A DNA stretch of 64,000 bases from Closterium sp. NIES-65. Taxonomy: Eukaryota > Streptophyta > Zygnematophyceae > Desmidiales > Closteriaceae. Made by a program: the position numbers and the translations under genes. The stretch is from NCBI GenBank assembly GCA_948144175.1, contig CANXME010002067.1:1240001-1304000 (forward strand), written 5' to 3'. How positions within the stretch are numbered: the first letter of the stretch is position 1; every line of letters begins with the position of its first letter. A model generated the notes under the pieces. It saw only the letters and a list, made by a program, of their open reading frames with translations. It was not told the DNA's origin and ran no database searches. Below, one piece after another: positions 10,901 through 17,230 of the stretch.

Positions 10901-13685
10901 GAGTGGGCGGAAGGGGCGCAGAGTGGGGTGAATGGGCGTAGAAACGATTGCCGTACAGCTTCGACTTGCGCGCATCCTGTGCGTTCTGCTCTCAACACAG
11001 AGATTTTCCGGGTGGAAAGTGGGAATGGGGGGAGAAGGGGGAGAAGGGGGCGGACCAAGGAGCTGAGAAGTGTCTTGCGTGCATAGCATACTGTGCGTTC
11101 TGCACTCAATACAGTGACTGTTTTGGGGGGCCAAGGTGGGGAAGGCAAAACAGTCACCCGCCAACCTTGCTCCCTTTTTTTGCCAACCCAGTGACTGTTT
11201 TGGGGGGCCAAGGTGCGCAAGGCAAAAAAAGGGAGCAAGGTTGGAGGGTGAGGTAGGGTGGGTGGGGTGGGGTAGCTGAATCCTGAAGAATGGCTTGCAG
11301 GTGAGGGTCTCATCTAGGACGCATCCTGTACACTCTGCACTCAGCACTGAGGTGACTTTTGAGGCGCCTCAAAAGTCATTCTGTGCATTCTGCACTCAGC
11401 AGCACTGAGGTTTGGGGAAAAGGGGAGCAAGGTTGGCGGGCGAAAGGTGTGGGGGGGAGGGAGGGGGGGATAGGGGGAAGGGGAACAAGGGAGCAAGGTT
11501 GGCGGGCGAGGGTAGTTGAAAAATGTCTACCAAGCATCCTGTGCGTTCTGCACTCAACACAGTGATTGTCTTGGGGGGAAGGAGTGGGGGAGGAGGGGGA
11601 TAGGGGGAAGGGGAACAGGGGAGCAAGGTTGGTGGGTGCGGTTAGCTGAGACATGCATTGCGCGCATCCTGTGCATTCTGCATTCACCACAGATATTGAA
11701 AAAATGGGAAGAAGAGAAAGGGGGGGGAAGGGGAGATGGGGGGAGGGGGAGGGGTGGGAGAAAAGGGGATGGGGAAGTGGATAATAGGGGCGGGGGAGGG
11801 TACCTTAGCAACGTCCTGTTTGTGCCCAGGAACAAGACGTGCAAGGTTTTTGAGCAAAATATTTCCTTTACTTCACATTATTCGCAGTATCGAGGAAATA
11901 TTCCATCCCCCCAAATTCTCGAAGAAGAAAATTCAAACAAGAAAGTCACCTTGAAGCCCCCACCAATCTTGCAGGATCAACCACCCTTGAGAATTCTGAA
12001 AAGAAAGTTAAAACCCAGAGAAGGTCAACCCGAACAACGCAAGGTCAACATTCTTGACGCTAAAACCCGCTACGTTGATGGTACTTCTGAAAATTCTCAA
12101 AAGAAACAAACCCCGAAACCACGAGATTTCAAAGCCCTCCCTCACCAATCGTGCAAAATCAACCGCTTTTGAAATTTCTCAACAGAAACCTAAAACCCAG
12201 AGGAAATCAACCAGAAAAAAGCAGGACCATCATCTTGACACTAAAACCTTAAACCCTGGAACCACGAGAATTCAAACCAGAAACCTAGAAACCCCAAGAC
12301 CTTAACCCTGAGAATACCATATAAGCCCTCCGGCCCCATCCCCTTAAACCCTTCAGTCTCAATTCCCTTGTTCCCCCACCCAATCCCCCATGGCTACTTT
12401 TTCCCCATTCTCTCTGCATCCCCCATGCTCATCTCATTGCCCCTCTTCTAGCACCTCTATCGGTTCAACACTCCTGCCCCTCCCCTGGCCCCCCTTCTCC
12501 TCGTCCCCCCCGTCGTCCCCTCACCCATATTCATCCACCCCCCGTCGCCCTTCCCCCGTTCCCAGGCGCACTTTCTCCCCCCAGGTCGGACTTTTGAGTT
12601 GACTCAGAAGTCAACTCTCTTCCCCCGTTCCCAGGCGCAATTTCTCCCCCCATGTCGGACTTTTGAGTCGACTCAAAAGTCAACTCTCTTCCCCCGTTCC
12701 CAGGCGCAATTTCTCCCCCCATGTCGGACTTTTGAGTCGACTCAAAAGTCAACTCTCTTCCCCCGTTCCCAGGCGCACTTTCTCCCCCCATGTGTCCTAT
12801 CCAGATCCGCGCATTCCCCGCCGCTACTCACGCACCAGCCCTCCCCACGCTCCATGTTTCGGCTCGACTCAAAAAACACCCATCCTCGACCCCCCCCATT
12901 CCTCATTACCCACTTCCCGCCGCTTTTCACCAGCCCTCCGCACCTTGCGCGCGCATTCCCCCTCCCTTTCCACGATCCCTCGCTGCAACCCCGCTGATCC
13001 CCCATTCCCCGCCGCTATGCACCAACCCTCAGCACCTTGCGCGCTCTGAGTTGACTTAAAGCAAGCACACCGATCCTCAATCTCGCATCCCCGATCCCCG
13101 AATCCCCGTTCCATGCCACCACTGACCGGCCCTCCGCACCTTGCGCGTCGCGATTTTCGACGATCGCCGTCCCATGCACACTGGCGAAACCACCTGGAAC
13201 CTTCGAAGCCCCACGCCTCTGGAAAACGTCGGCATTTCGGAGCCGCCTGCGCCACGTGTCCAGCTCTCCGCGGAAAACGCGCCGTTTCTTCTAAACGATA
13301 ACGCGTCACCGCGGGTTTGTCGCCTGATTGGGTTTCCAACATAGCTAGCGAAATGGCTGACGTCAGTCCTGCCGGCTGCGGCACTCGCGGTGACGTCAGC
13401 GCGGGAAATGGCAGCGGCAGCGGCGTAACGACATGCTGACGTCAGACATCCTACCGATGTCGACATTGTAGGTGGAGGAAGATGATGAGTTGGGCGGTGT
13501 GGAGGAGTGCACTCTCTGCTATTAGCGGGGTTTACACTAGCGGAGCATGCAGCCTGTGCCTGGAACACGGCCCACAGACTGCAGGGAGAGCGATATTGGC
13601 GTGGTACACGTGGCGCGACGAGGGATGTGGATGACGTGGCCGCTGCGGCAATGGCGGGAAAAAAACGGGCTTGTTTTAGAAGCAT
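1860..13685 (-). CDS. YebC/TACO1-family organellar translation or transcription regulator, 7 exons
   Basis: Exons are 13685-13140, 10566-10505, 8218-8062, 7744-7602, 5048-4893, 3172-3049 and 1949-1860. Lengths 546, 62, 157, 143, 156, 124 and 90 nt give 425 codons plus TAG. All introns are GT-AG and every phase matches. Residue 171 starts the family core MGRRSSKIATRK. Exon 2 encodes QDARKSKLYGKFGKQI, exon 3 PKDVIDRNIKRATEKGQ, exon 4 GGVGIVVDVLTDNNARAAA and KMADPGSVLFNFKR, exon 5 DPDEVLVVAVDAGADDV, exon 6 TPAESFASVRAELQEYGL and MFIPTATMQ, and exon 7 MEKLLELDDVDAVY. Together these are the whole YebC fold, at the usual core length of about 250 residues. Relatives are plant At2g25830-like proteins, and mitochondrial TACO1, a translation activator. 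The 170-residue Ala/Arg/Ser-rich N-terminus starting MLLKQARFF looks like an organelle transit region. A start at an internal Met (near residue 72) or at M171 is possible. The introns carry many decayed exon copies, so alternative splicing to copies cannot be excluded. Confidence 0.88.
2059..2076. repeat. Palindrome TTTTGAGACGTCTCAAAA
   Basis: Perfect 18-bp palindrome, first of a closely spaced pair. The pair is flanked by directly repeated DNA (TGCTCCTGCAGCT near 2032 and 2148). Confidence 0.85.
2090..2125. repeat. 36-bp perfect palindrome with GAGACGTCTC centre
   Basis: Both arms read GAAGAAGTGTTTTGAGAC outward to inward. The conserved core TTTTGAG-ACGT-CTCAAAA is extended by inverted copying of the neighbouring sequence. 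It sits between direct repeats of exon-flanking DNA. Confidence 0.9.
2130..2330. repeat. Short tandem repeats in the last intron of the YebC-like gene
   Basis: Repeats of CCCTACCTCAGACCA and CCTACCTCAGACCATCC-like units are visible at 2215-2280, mixed with degenerate exon-6-flank DNA. There is no coding evidence. Confidence 0.6.
2334..3048 (-). repeat. Array of decayed copies of the 3' half of exon 6
   Basis: At least five partial copies (near 2334-2400, 2488-2555, 2610-2660, 2733-2800 and 2908-2980) match the exon-6 end encoding the HSGLMFIPTATMQ region and its 5' splice site (CAG|GTA). They lie downstream of the in-frame exon 6 (3172-3049). Each has substitutions or a different continuation upstream, so I treat them as duplicated exon debris within the last intron. 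Confidence 0.75.
3230..4176 (-). repeat. Array of decayed copies of the 5' half of exon 6
   Basis: About six copies start at an acceptor-like CAG|GTTCTT (starts near 3334, 3515, 3676, 3846, 4006 and 4176). They encode RVLTPAESFAS and LQEYGLT and then break off into unrelated DNA (GTTGGTTGCAACC or GTAGATGATGC). Two copies near 3840-3970 and 4000-4130 are nearly identical and lie in a recent tandem duplication of about 160 bp. The copy at 4176-4105 has good splice-site-like ends. Confidence 0.8.
4362..4820. repeat. Hexanucleotide microsatellite (AAGAAC)n
   Basis: About 75 near-perfect copies of a hexamer, inside intron 5 of the YebC-like gene. All reading frames stay open across it (EQ, RT, LF or VL repeats), so long ORFs here are not evidence of a gene. 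Confidence 0.97.
5060..5480 (-). repeat. Three decayed copies of exon 5
   Basis: Starts near 5190, 5326 and 5475, each with an acceptor-like CAG before GCAGG. Each encodes part of VPAATADPDEVLVVAVDAGA before breaking off. Two are embedded in a near-perfect 138-bp tandem duplication (5052-5325). The intact exon 5 (5048-4893) has the consensus donor CA|GTAAGT and keeps the frame to exon 6. Confidence 0.85.
5521..6924. repeat. 20-bp minisatellite, about 70 units
   Basis: The unit is AGCACGAGCAGCAGACCAGC, almost without variation over 1.4 kb. Only the first units carry variants (GCAGAAGCA, GCAGGAGCA). On the minus strand the array begins exactly at the donor-like end (ATG|GTGCTG) of a stray exon-5 copy at 7008-6926. 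The many long ORFs across it are artefacts of the repeat. Confidence 0.97.
6926..7008 (-). repeat. Stray partial copy of exon 5 abutting the 20-bp satellite
   Basis: Has an acceptor-like CAG, then codons for QGVLPVPAATADPDEVLVVV and DAGADCN, then a GTGCTG that is both the potential donor and the first bases of the satellite unit. It cannot complete the INPGED segment that the intact exon 5 supplies, so it is probably a pseudo-exon. Confidence 0.7.
7050..7480 (-). repeat. Decayed copies of exon 4 and its flanks
   Basis: Copies near 7105-7165 (DVVRDGGA-like) and 7365-7445 (GGCGCCAAGATGG and ACGTGGT blocks) are frameshifted versions of intact exon 4 (7744-7602). Sequence between them (7180-7360) repeats short GAGCGCACCT and CACCTTCTGAA blocks. 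Confidence 0.65.
7522..7620 (-). repeat. 20-bp minisatellite made of the exon 4 end plus its splice donor
   Basis: About five units of the minus-strand sequence GTGCTATTTAACTTCAAGAG. The first unit is the genuine end of exon 4 (LFNFK then AG|GTGCTA). Every further unit therefore repeats 3' exon sequence plus a GT donor in the start of intron 4. Confidence 0.85.
7795..8000 (-). repeat. Partial copies of exon 4 start and exon 3 end
   Basis: 7815-7850 repeats the exon-4 stretch that encodes VVDVLTD. 7911-7995 repeats the 3' half of exon 3 (DVIDRNIKRATEKGQADFT, GAG|GTGCGT donor). Both lie in intron 3. Confidence 0.75.
8225..8935 (-). repeat. Five decayed copies of the 5' half of exon 3
   Basis: Each copy begins with a CAGAGT-like acceptor and encodes VKAAGPSPASNSALAALLV or a shortened form. 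Starts lie near 8420, 8562, 8727, 8825 and 8932. They are separated by G-rich GGGAGGGG linkers. Only the copy at 8218-8062 continues through PKDVIDRNIKRATEKG to a donor and keeps phase with exon 4. Confidence 0.85.
8976..9835. repeat. 22-bp minisatellite GAGTCACCGAGTCAACTCCTCT
   Basis: About 40 units with variants (CCCCAA, CCCCGA, CTCTGA), more degenerate towards 9835. It lies in intron 2 of the YebC-like gene. The GAGTC...GACTC half-motifs resemble the arms of the palindromes found elsewhere in the window. Confidence 0.92.
9929..9948. repeat. 20-bp palindrome TTTTTGAGACGTCTCAAAAA
   Basis: Perfect palindrome. It is flanked by direct repeats of GATATTACCTGCCTTTTTT (near 9896 and 9951), so it sits at the junction of a duplication. 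Confidence 0.9.
10019..10515 (-). repeat. 21-bp minisatellite of the exon 2 end plus its 5' splice site, about 23 units
   Basis: Minus-strand unit GCAAATCATATCCGC followed by GTGAGT. The unit nearest exon 2 is the true exon end (K-Q-I-I-S then GC) with its consensus donor GTGAGT. Each of the other 22 or so units repeats both. Variation is mainly ATTTGC versus ATCTGC. All potential donors would be in the start of intron 2. Confidence 0.93.
10570..11700 (-). repeat. Seven or more decayed copies of exon 2 and its acceptor
   Basis: The block acceptor-CAG|AACGCACAGGACGCGCGC is repeated near 10714, 10857, 10998, 11110, 11340, 11557 and 11690. They are truncated at different points after QDARK and separated by G-rich linkers (GGGGGAAAGGGG-like). 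Only the copy at 10566-10505 carries the full KFGKQIIS end and a GTGAGT donor. Confidence 0.85.
11353..11378. repeat. 26-bp palindrome with GAGGCGCCTC centre
   Basis: TGACTTTTGAGGC followed by its exact reverse complement. Flanked by direct copies of the exon-2 acceptor region (TCTGCACTCAGCA before and after). Confidence 0.9.
11701..12388. other. Interior of intron 1, no recognised content
   Basis: A G-rich linker to 11800, then AT-richer DNA with several loose repeats of AAAACCCAGAG and GAAAATTCTCAAAAGAAA-like blocks (11930-12300). I see no exon that would fit the YebC-like frame. Confidence 0.5.
12658..12681. repeat. 24-bp palindrome with GAGTCGACTC centre
   Basis: GACTTTTGAGTC followed by its exact reverse complement, at a tandem-unit boundary. 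Confidence 0.9.
12727..12750. repeat. 24-bp palindrome with GAGTCGACTC centre, second copy
   Basis: Identical to the palindrome at 12658-12681, one repeat unit downstream. Confidence 0.9.
12796..13139. other. Start of intron 1 of the YebC-like gene, C-rich
   Basis: Contains loose repeats of GCCGCTA-TCACGCACCAGCCCTC and CATTCCCC-like blocks. The intron donor GTGCGG immediately follows exon 1. No gene is seen. Confidence 0.5.
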
Positions 13686-14060
13686 CACGGACAAACACCA
13701 AAGACTGTCAAGAATGGAAACACCGGGATTTCGTGTGTAAACTGTAGTCTCCCCAATAAATATCTGTGGATGTACTCAGTAACCTACCCAACCGAATTAG
13801 ACTTTGAATAGACTGCTGCCAACCGTAATCAAACCCTCTGAACTGGAGTCCAAGTATTTTCTAGCATTTCAACGAGGGATTCACAATTGATGTAACGCGC
13901 AGCTTCATATCGCAGATGTTTGCTTTCAGAAACTAATCTCGGCAATGTCTCTCGTAACCATGGCGGATTACTTCGCTAACACTTCGCCAATATAGCTATT
14001 TTCATCGTTGTCGTCGCGGCAACTTTGATTCCTAGCTCGGCGTCTCTCGTTACAATCACC
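13686..14060. other. 5' flank of the YebC-like gene
   Basis: No ORF of note. AT-richer than its surroundings and without visible repeats. Probably holds the promoter and 5' UTR of the minus-strand gene, but I can point to no confident core promoter element. Confidence 0.4.
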
Positions 14061-14390
14061 CGACCCGTAGCTTCACTTCAGACTACAGCCAATCAGAGCA
14101 TGGTGCTCGCACGCTTTCCAACGGCCTCCGCTCCTCGCGGAGAGCCGTTCCCTATCCTCTCGCCGCTCGCCTCTCCACGCGGCCCTCTCTCCATTCTCGT
14201 CCCTCGCAAGCCATTTCCACTCACTCCGCTGCACGCACCACTCCCTGCGCCGCGTCTCATGCTTGTAGTGGATTAGCTAAATCCCGCCGCGTTTCCCGCG
14301 CCTCTCGCCTCCCACCACCCAGTCTGGCCTTTCTCCTCTCAGCCCACGACCCGAAGCTTCGCTACACGCTACAGCCAATCGCTATGGTGC
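14060..14390. repeat. Tandem CCAAT-containing repeat interrupted by the gypsy element
   Basis: Two copies of the block CAGCCAATC-AGAGC/GCT-ATGGTGC begin near 14090 and 14372. Related units with GCTCGCACGC, CTCTCGCCTCTCC and GCCGCGTCTCATGC continue at 22068-22760 beyond the element. The locus was therefore one array before insertion. Confidence 0.75.
14387..14390 (+). repeat. Target-site duplication GTGC, left copy
   Basis: GTGC precedes the element start (TGTC) and recurs at 22064-22067 straight after the element end (GACA). A related uninterrupted site reads GGTGCTCGCACGC (14102), so one copy is the pre-insertion sequence. Confidence 0.75.
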
Positions 14391-14768
14391 TGTCATGTTT
14401 TTAATTGCTAAAATAGCGTAGGCAGGGACAATATAAAATCATGACAGATTACAGTAGTGAGTAGAGTTACAAAGGAGTTAAAGGAACCCCGCGCAATCAA
14501 GGCGGGGGAAACGAGGAGACATAGCGAAAGCGGGTATCCGTTGTGGAGCAACGGTAACCCGACCCTACTACTTAGGCAAGCAACCGAAGTAGGTTCAATT
14601 GCTTGCTTGTTTGTTTCCACTCTTAGCCAAAGATTTGTTACTCCCTATTGCTGCTTTCGTAGAGGAGCCAACCACAGCAAGCCCAAGTGAATTGTTGAAA
14701 AGGGGTTTGATCGGCAGTCAGCCGAGTTAGGTTTTCCTAGCCAAGATCTAGTAGCTAGGAACTTTCAA
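14391..14768 (+). repeat. Gypsy terminal repeat A1 (5' LTR)
   Basis: 378 bp, starts TGTCATG, ends AACTTTCAA. Identical to A2 at 21553-21930. Followed by CAAACAAGC rather than a tRNA-complementary TGG site. Confidence 0.92.
14432..14438 (+). promoter_or_regulatory. TATA-like box in gypsy A1
   Basis: TATAAAA, 42 bp into the 5' repeat; the same heptamer lies at 21594-21600 in A2. It suits an LTR promoter that would start transcription near 14465. This is inferred from position only. Confidence 0.45.
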
Positions 14769-15657
14769 CAAACAAGCAAGAAAGCGACCCGCTGTCGCCA
14801 CGGAGTTAGTATGACCGATAGGTTTAAACTGCGATCCGGACAGAACTATCGTAGAGAAGCGCCTCTCGCGGAGCCAAGCTGGCGCGCCGCTACCACCACC
14901 ATCCGGGAAAGAGAAACTGCGACCGAAGCGGCGCGTTCGTCACCGCCAAGAACCGCGGCCTATCGCACCCCGCATCAACGTGAACGGGACAGACAAGAGG
15001 GGATGGAGCCGCGGCGCACCGTCGCGTCAGACCCAGGAGAAACGCCCCACGATATGCAATGGGCACGTGAAGCACGGGCGCGATGGGAGCGGAGGCCCGC
15101 GGTCACTTCCCCTAGAGAGATGCCGGGGATAGAGACAGACCGGACGCCGGTGCACGCGCCTTGGCTACGCCGCCAGCCAGAAAGCGGGTTTCAGACGCCG
15201 CCGAATCAGGAAATCGTGGCTAGCCGGTCAGCGGAGGTACCAGCGGCTGTGGCGCTCCCTCCACGTCCGAATGAAAAAAGGTGGCAGGGCGGCGCTCTCC
15301 CAAAACCAGAAGTGGCCGAGCGATTCACAGGGATTCCCGGAGTGGGCCCTACCTTGAAGAACTACTTGATGCAGCTCGAGACGGTGCAGTACTGCTGGGA
15401 ACGGGACGGACTGGACCCTGCCGAGTTCTTCAGACGGATGGTAGTGACATTGGCGGGCGAAGCGGAGACTTTTTACCGGATGACCCGGAGTGAAGTGCTC
15501 GAGGAATGGGAATGCGGGGAGACAGTCAACCCGACCACGCGCTTCATCGAACTACTAAAGAAGGAGTTCCTGGGCCAGACCAAAGCAAGGGTGGAAGAGT
15601 TCCGCCGGGGAAGAGAGGAATCCCTGCTGGCCTACTATTGCAGGCTGAGGGAGCTCG

Positions 15658-15662
15658 CCGAG
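15658..15662 (+). repeat. TRIM target-site duplication CCGAG, left copy
   Basis: CCGAG precedes the TRIM and is repeated at 16038-16042. Removing one copy restores the Gag frame. Confidence 0.92.
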
Positions 15663-16037
15663 TATCAGTAGATCTGCACTGTGGATGCCCGATTGATCCT
15701 GGAGAGGGTTACAGGCGCGTTTGCCTGGGGGGTTATGGGCGCACTGACCCGCTACTGAAACAAGCCCTTTTATCCCAATGGTCTAGTGGTTGGGATTCTG
15801 ACATGGTATCAGAGCGGTCTCGGGTTCGATTCCCGGTGTATGCACATGTAGGCCGTTGCCGCTGTGCTTAGTCCTGGGCCTCCCAGTGTGGGGGGGTATC
15901 AGTAGATCTGCACTGTGGATGCCCGATTGATCCTGGAGAGGGTTACAGGCGCGTTTGCCTGGGGGGTTATGGGCGCACTGACCCGCTACTGAAACAAGCC
16001 CTTTTATCCCAATGGTCTAGTGGTTGGGATTCTGACA
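15663..16037 (+). mobile_element. 375-bp TRIM (terminal-repeat retrotransposon in miniature) with tRNA-like promoter boxes
   Basis: Two identical 141-bp LTRs (15663-15803 and 15897-16037) begin TATCAG and end CTGACA, near-inverted ends. They flank a 93-bp interior. The interior starts with TGGTATCAGAGCGG, a primer site matching initiator-Met tRNA as in plant copia elements, and ends in a G-run that can act as polypurine tract. It has no coding capacity and must be mobilised in trans. The LTR end holds an A-box-like TGGTCTAGTGG (15779-15789), and the interior holds a perfect B-box GGTTCGATTCC (15823-15833), tRNA spacing apart. Inserted in the gypsy gag with a 5-bp duplication. Identical LTRs imply recent insertion. 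Confidence 0.92.
15773..15843 (+). promoter_or_regulatory. tRNA-like Pol III promoter candidate across the TRIM LTR/primer-site junction
   Basis: The 5' part resembles the first half of tRNA-Glu/Asp (TCCCAATGGTCTAGTGG), and the 3' part has a paired T-stem and TTCGATT loop. The acceptor arms (TCCCAAT and TGTATGC) do not pair and the middle is the primer-binding site. So this is not a functional tRNA but carries both internal Pol III boxes. T4 runs lie just upstream (15768-15771) and at the equivalent place in the 3' LTR. Confidence 0.5.
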
Positions 16038-16042
16038 CCGAG
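16038..16042 (+). repeat. TRIM target-site duplication CCGAG, right copy
   Basis: Matches 15658-15662 exactly. Confidence 0.92.
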
Positions 16043-17230
16043 GACTTGGAGAGTAGCGACGAACGACTGCTCATACGCAAGTTCGTCACGGGCTTGGAGG
16101 AAGACCTGCGGAACGTGGTGCGGAACACGGTATATGGCATCGGCGCGGAGATTACACTGAAGGAAGTGTATGGACTGGCGAAACGTACGGAGCACGCGCA
16201 ATGGATGCTGGATTTGGAGGATGGAGAGACCCGTCCCAAAGCGAAGTCCTCGTGGGCGGCGGCGGCGTTGGTGGAGACGGCGCAGGGAGGAGCGCCCCGG
16301 ACAGATGGACGGCGGGGTCATGAATGCGGAGAACTGGGTCATCTAAAGCGCGACTGCCCGAAGCTGCCGGCGTGCGGGAACTGCGGGAAGAGAGGGCATA
16401 AAGAGGATGCCTGCTACAGCCGCCGCCGCTTGGAAGAGAACTCGAGCAAGGAGGAGTTGCAAGCGGAGATTAAGAAGCTGCAATTGAAGTTGGAAGCCAA
16501 GCCGAGAATCGAGCCGAAAGCTCGGGCCATGCTCGCATACGAAGAGATTGCTGAGGACGAGGAAGGAGAATCCGAGTACCTGACTGCAAGTGGCTTCATG
16601 GCGCTCCCCAGAGAGAAGGGAGAGATAGACCTTCGGCCTCGGGGAAGTCAGTCGACCGAAAGCTGCTCCAGCCGCGTGAGAGGACCGAGAGGTAACTTCC
16701 ACGAGGGAAGTAGTGTCTCGGAGCTGCGCCGCCATCCTAACGAGCGATTGGTGTGCCAGGCGTCCGTGCTTATCGCGGAAAAGGGGAGCCTGACCGTAGG
16801 GGGGCTGCCCGTCGGCCAGGCGATCGTAGACACTGGCGCGCACCATGTGTTGATCGGACGGGGCCTAGCGAAGCAGCTGAAGCTGGACCTGCCGGGGAGG
16901 GTGGTACCGAGGGGGATCCTGCTCATGACCGCTGAAGGGGGTGAGCCGAAATGGATGCCGCGGACCGTAAGGCCGATCGAGATCGTGCTGCTCCCAGGGA
17001 CGGAGAAAGAATGCTGCATCCGCGTGACTTGCGGAGTGTCGGAGTCAGAAGATTACGACGTGTTGTTGGGCATGGACCTGTTGTATCGAGTGGGCGCCAC
17101 CATTTGTACCTGGCAAGAGAAAGTGCTGTACCGAGTACACTATTGGGATCCGGCCAGCTCGGTCGGCACCTTGCCTGTGAAGTTCGTCAGGCAAGAGCCG
17201 CGGGAGGCCTACGGGGCGTGACCTGCTGAC

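Larger units (their letters stand above)
12540..12795. repeat. 69-bp tandem repeat, about 3.5 units, with palindromic junctions
   Basis: The unit contains CCCCGTTCCCAGGCGCA and TTTCTCCCCCCATGTCGG, followed by the palindrome GACTTTTGAG-TCGA-CTCAAAAGTC. Perfect palindromes lie at 12658-12681 and 12727-12750. The first copy, at 12589-12612, has diverged. Confidence 0.9.
14811..17221 (+). pseudogene. Gypsy Gag-protease ORF, split by a TRIM
   Basis: Coding segments are 14811-15662 and 16043-17221. Removing the TRIM and one CCGAG copy (380 bp) joins them exactly in frame, giving 676 codons before TGA. The first 250 residues are basic, Arg/Pro-rich leader. The retrotransposon-Gag capsid region spans roughly residues 190-350 (ELLKKEFLGQTKARVEEF, then the post-TRIM LLIRKFVTGLEEDLR). 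Zinc knuckles follow near residues 375-405. The second is canonical CGNCGKRGHKEDAC. The first has lost its leading Cys. A coiled, Glu/Lys-rich stretch comes next, then aspartic protease with DTGA near residue 547 (GQAIVDTGAHHVL). The stop TGA (17219) is followed in the same frame by the methyltransferase ORF, so readthrough or a CGA-to-TGA loss is possible. Confidence 0.88.

Noticed and set aside
14408-14690. Two ORFs of 70-77 codons repeated identically at 14408 and 21570
   Set aside because: They lie inside the identical gypsy A repeats on both strands and match no family.
15773-15843. Functional tRNA gene
   Set aside because: Acceptor halves do not pair and the anticodon arm is occupied by the copia-type primer site; kept only as promoter-like.
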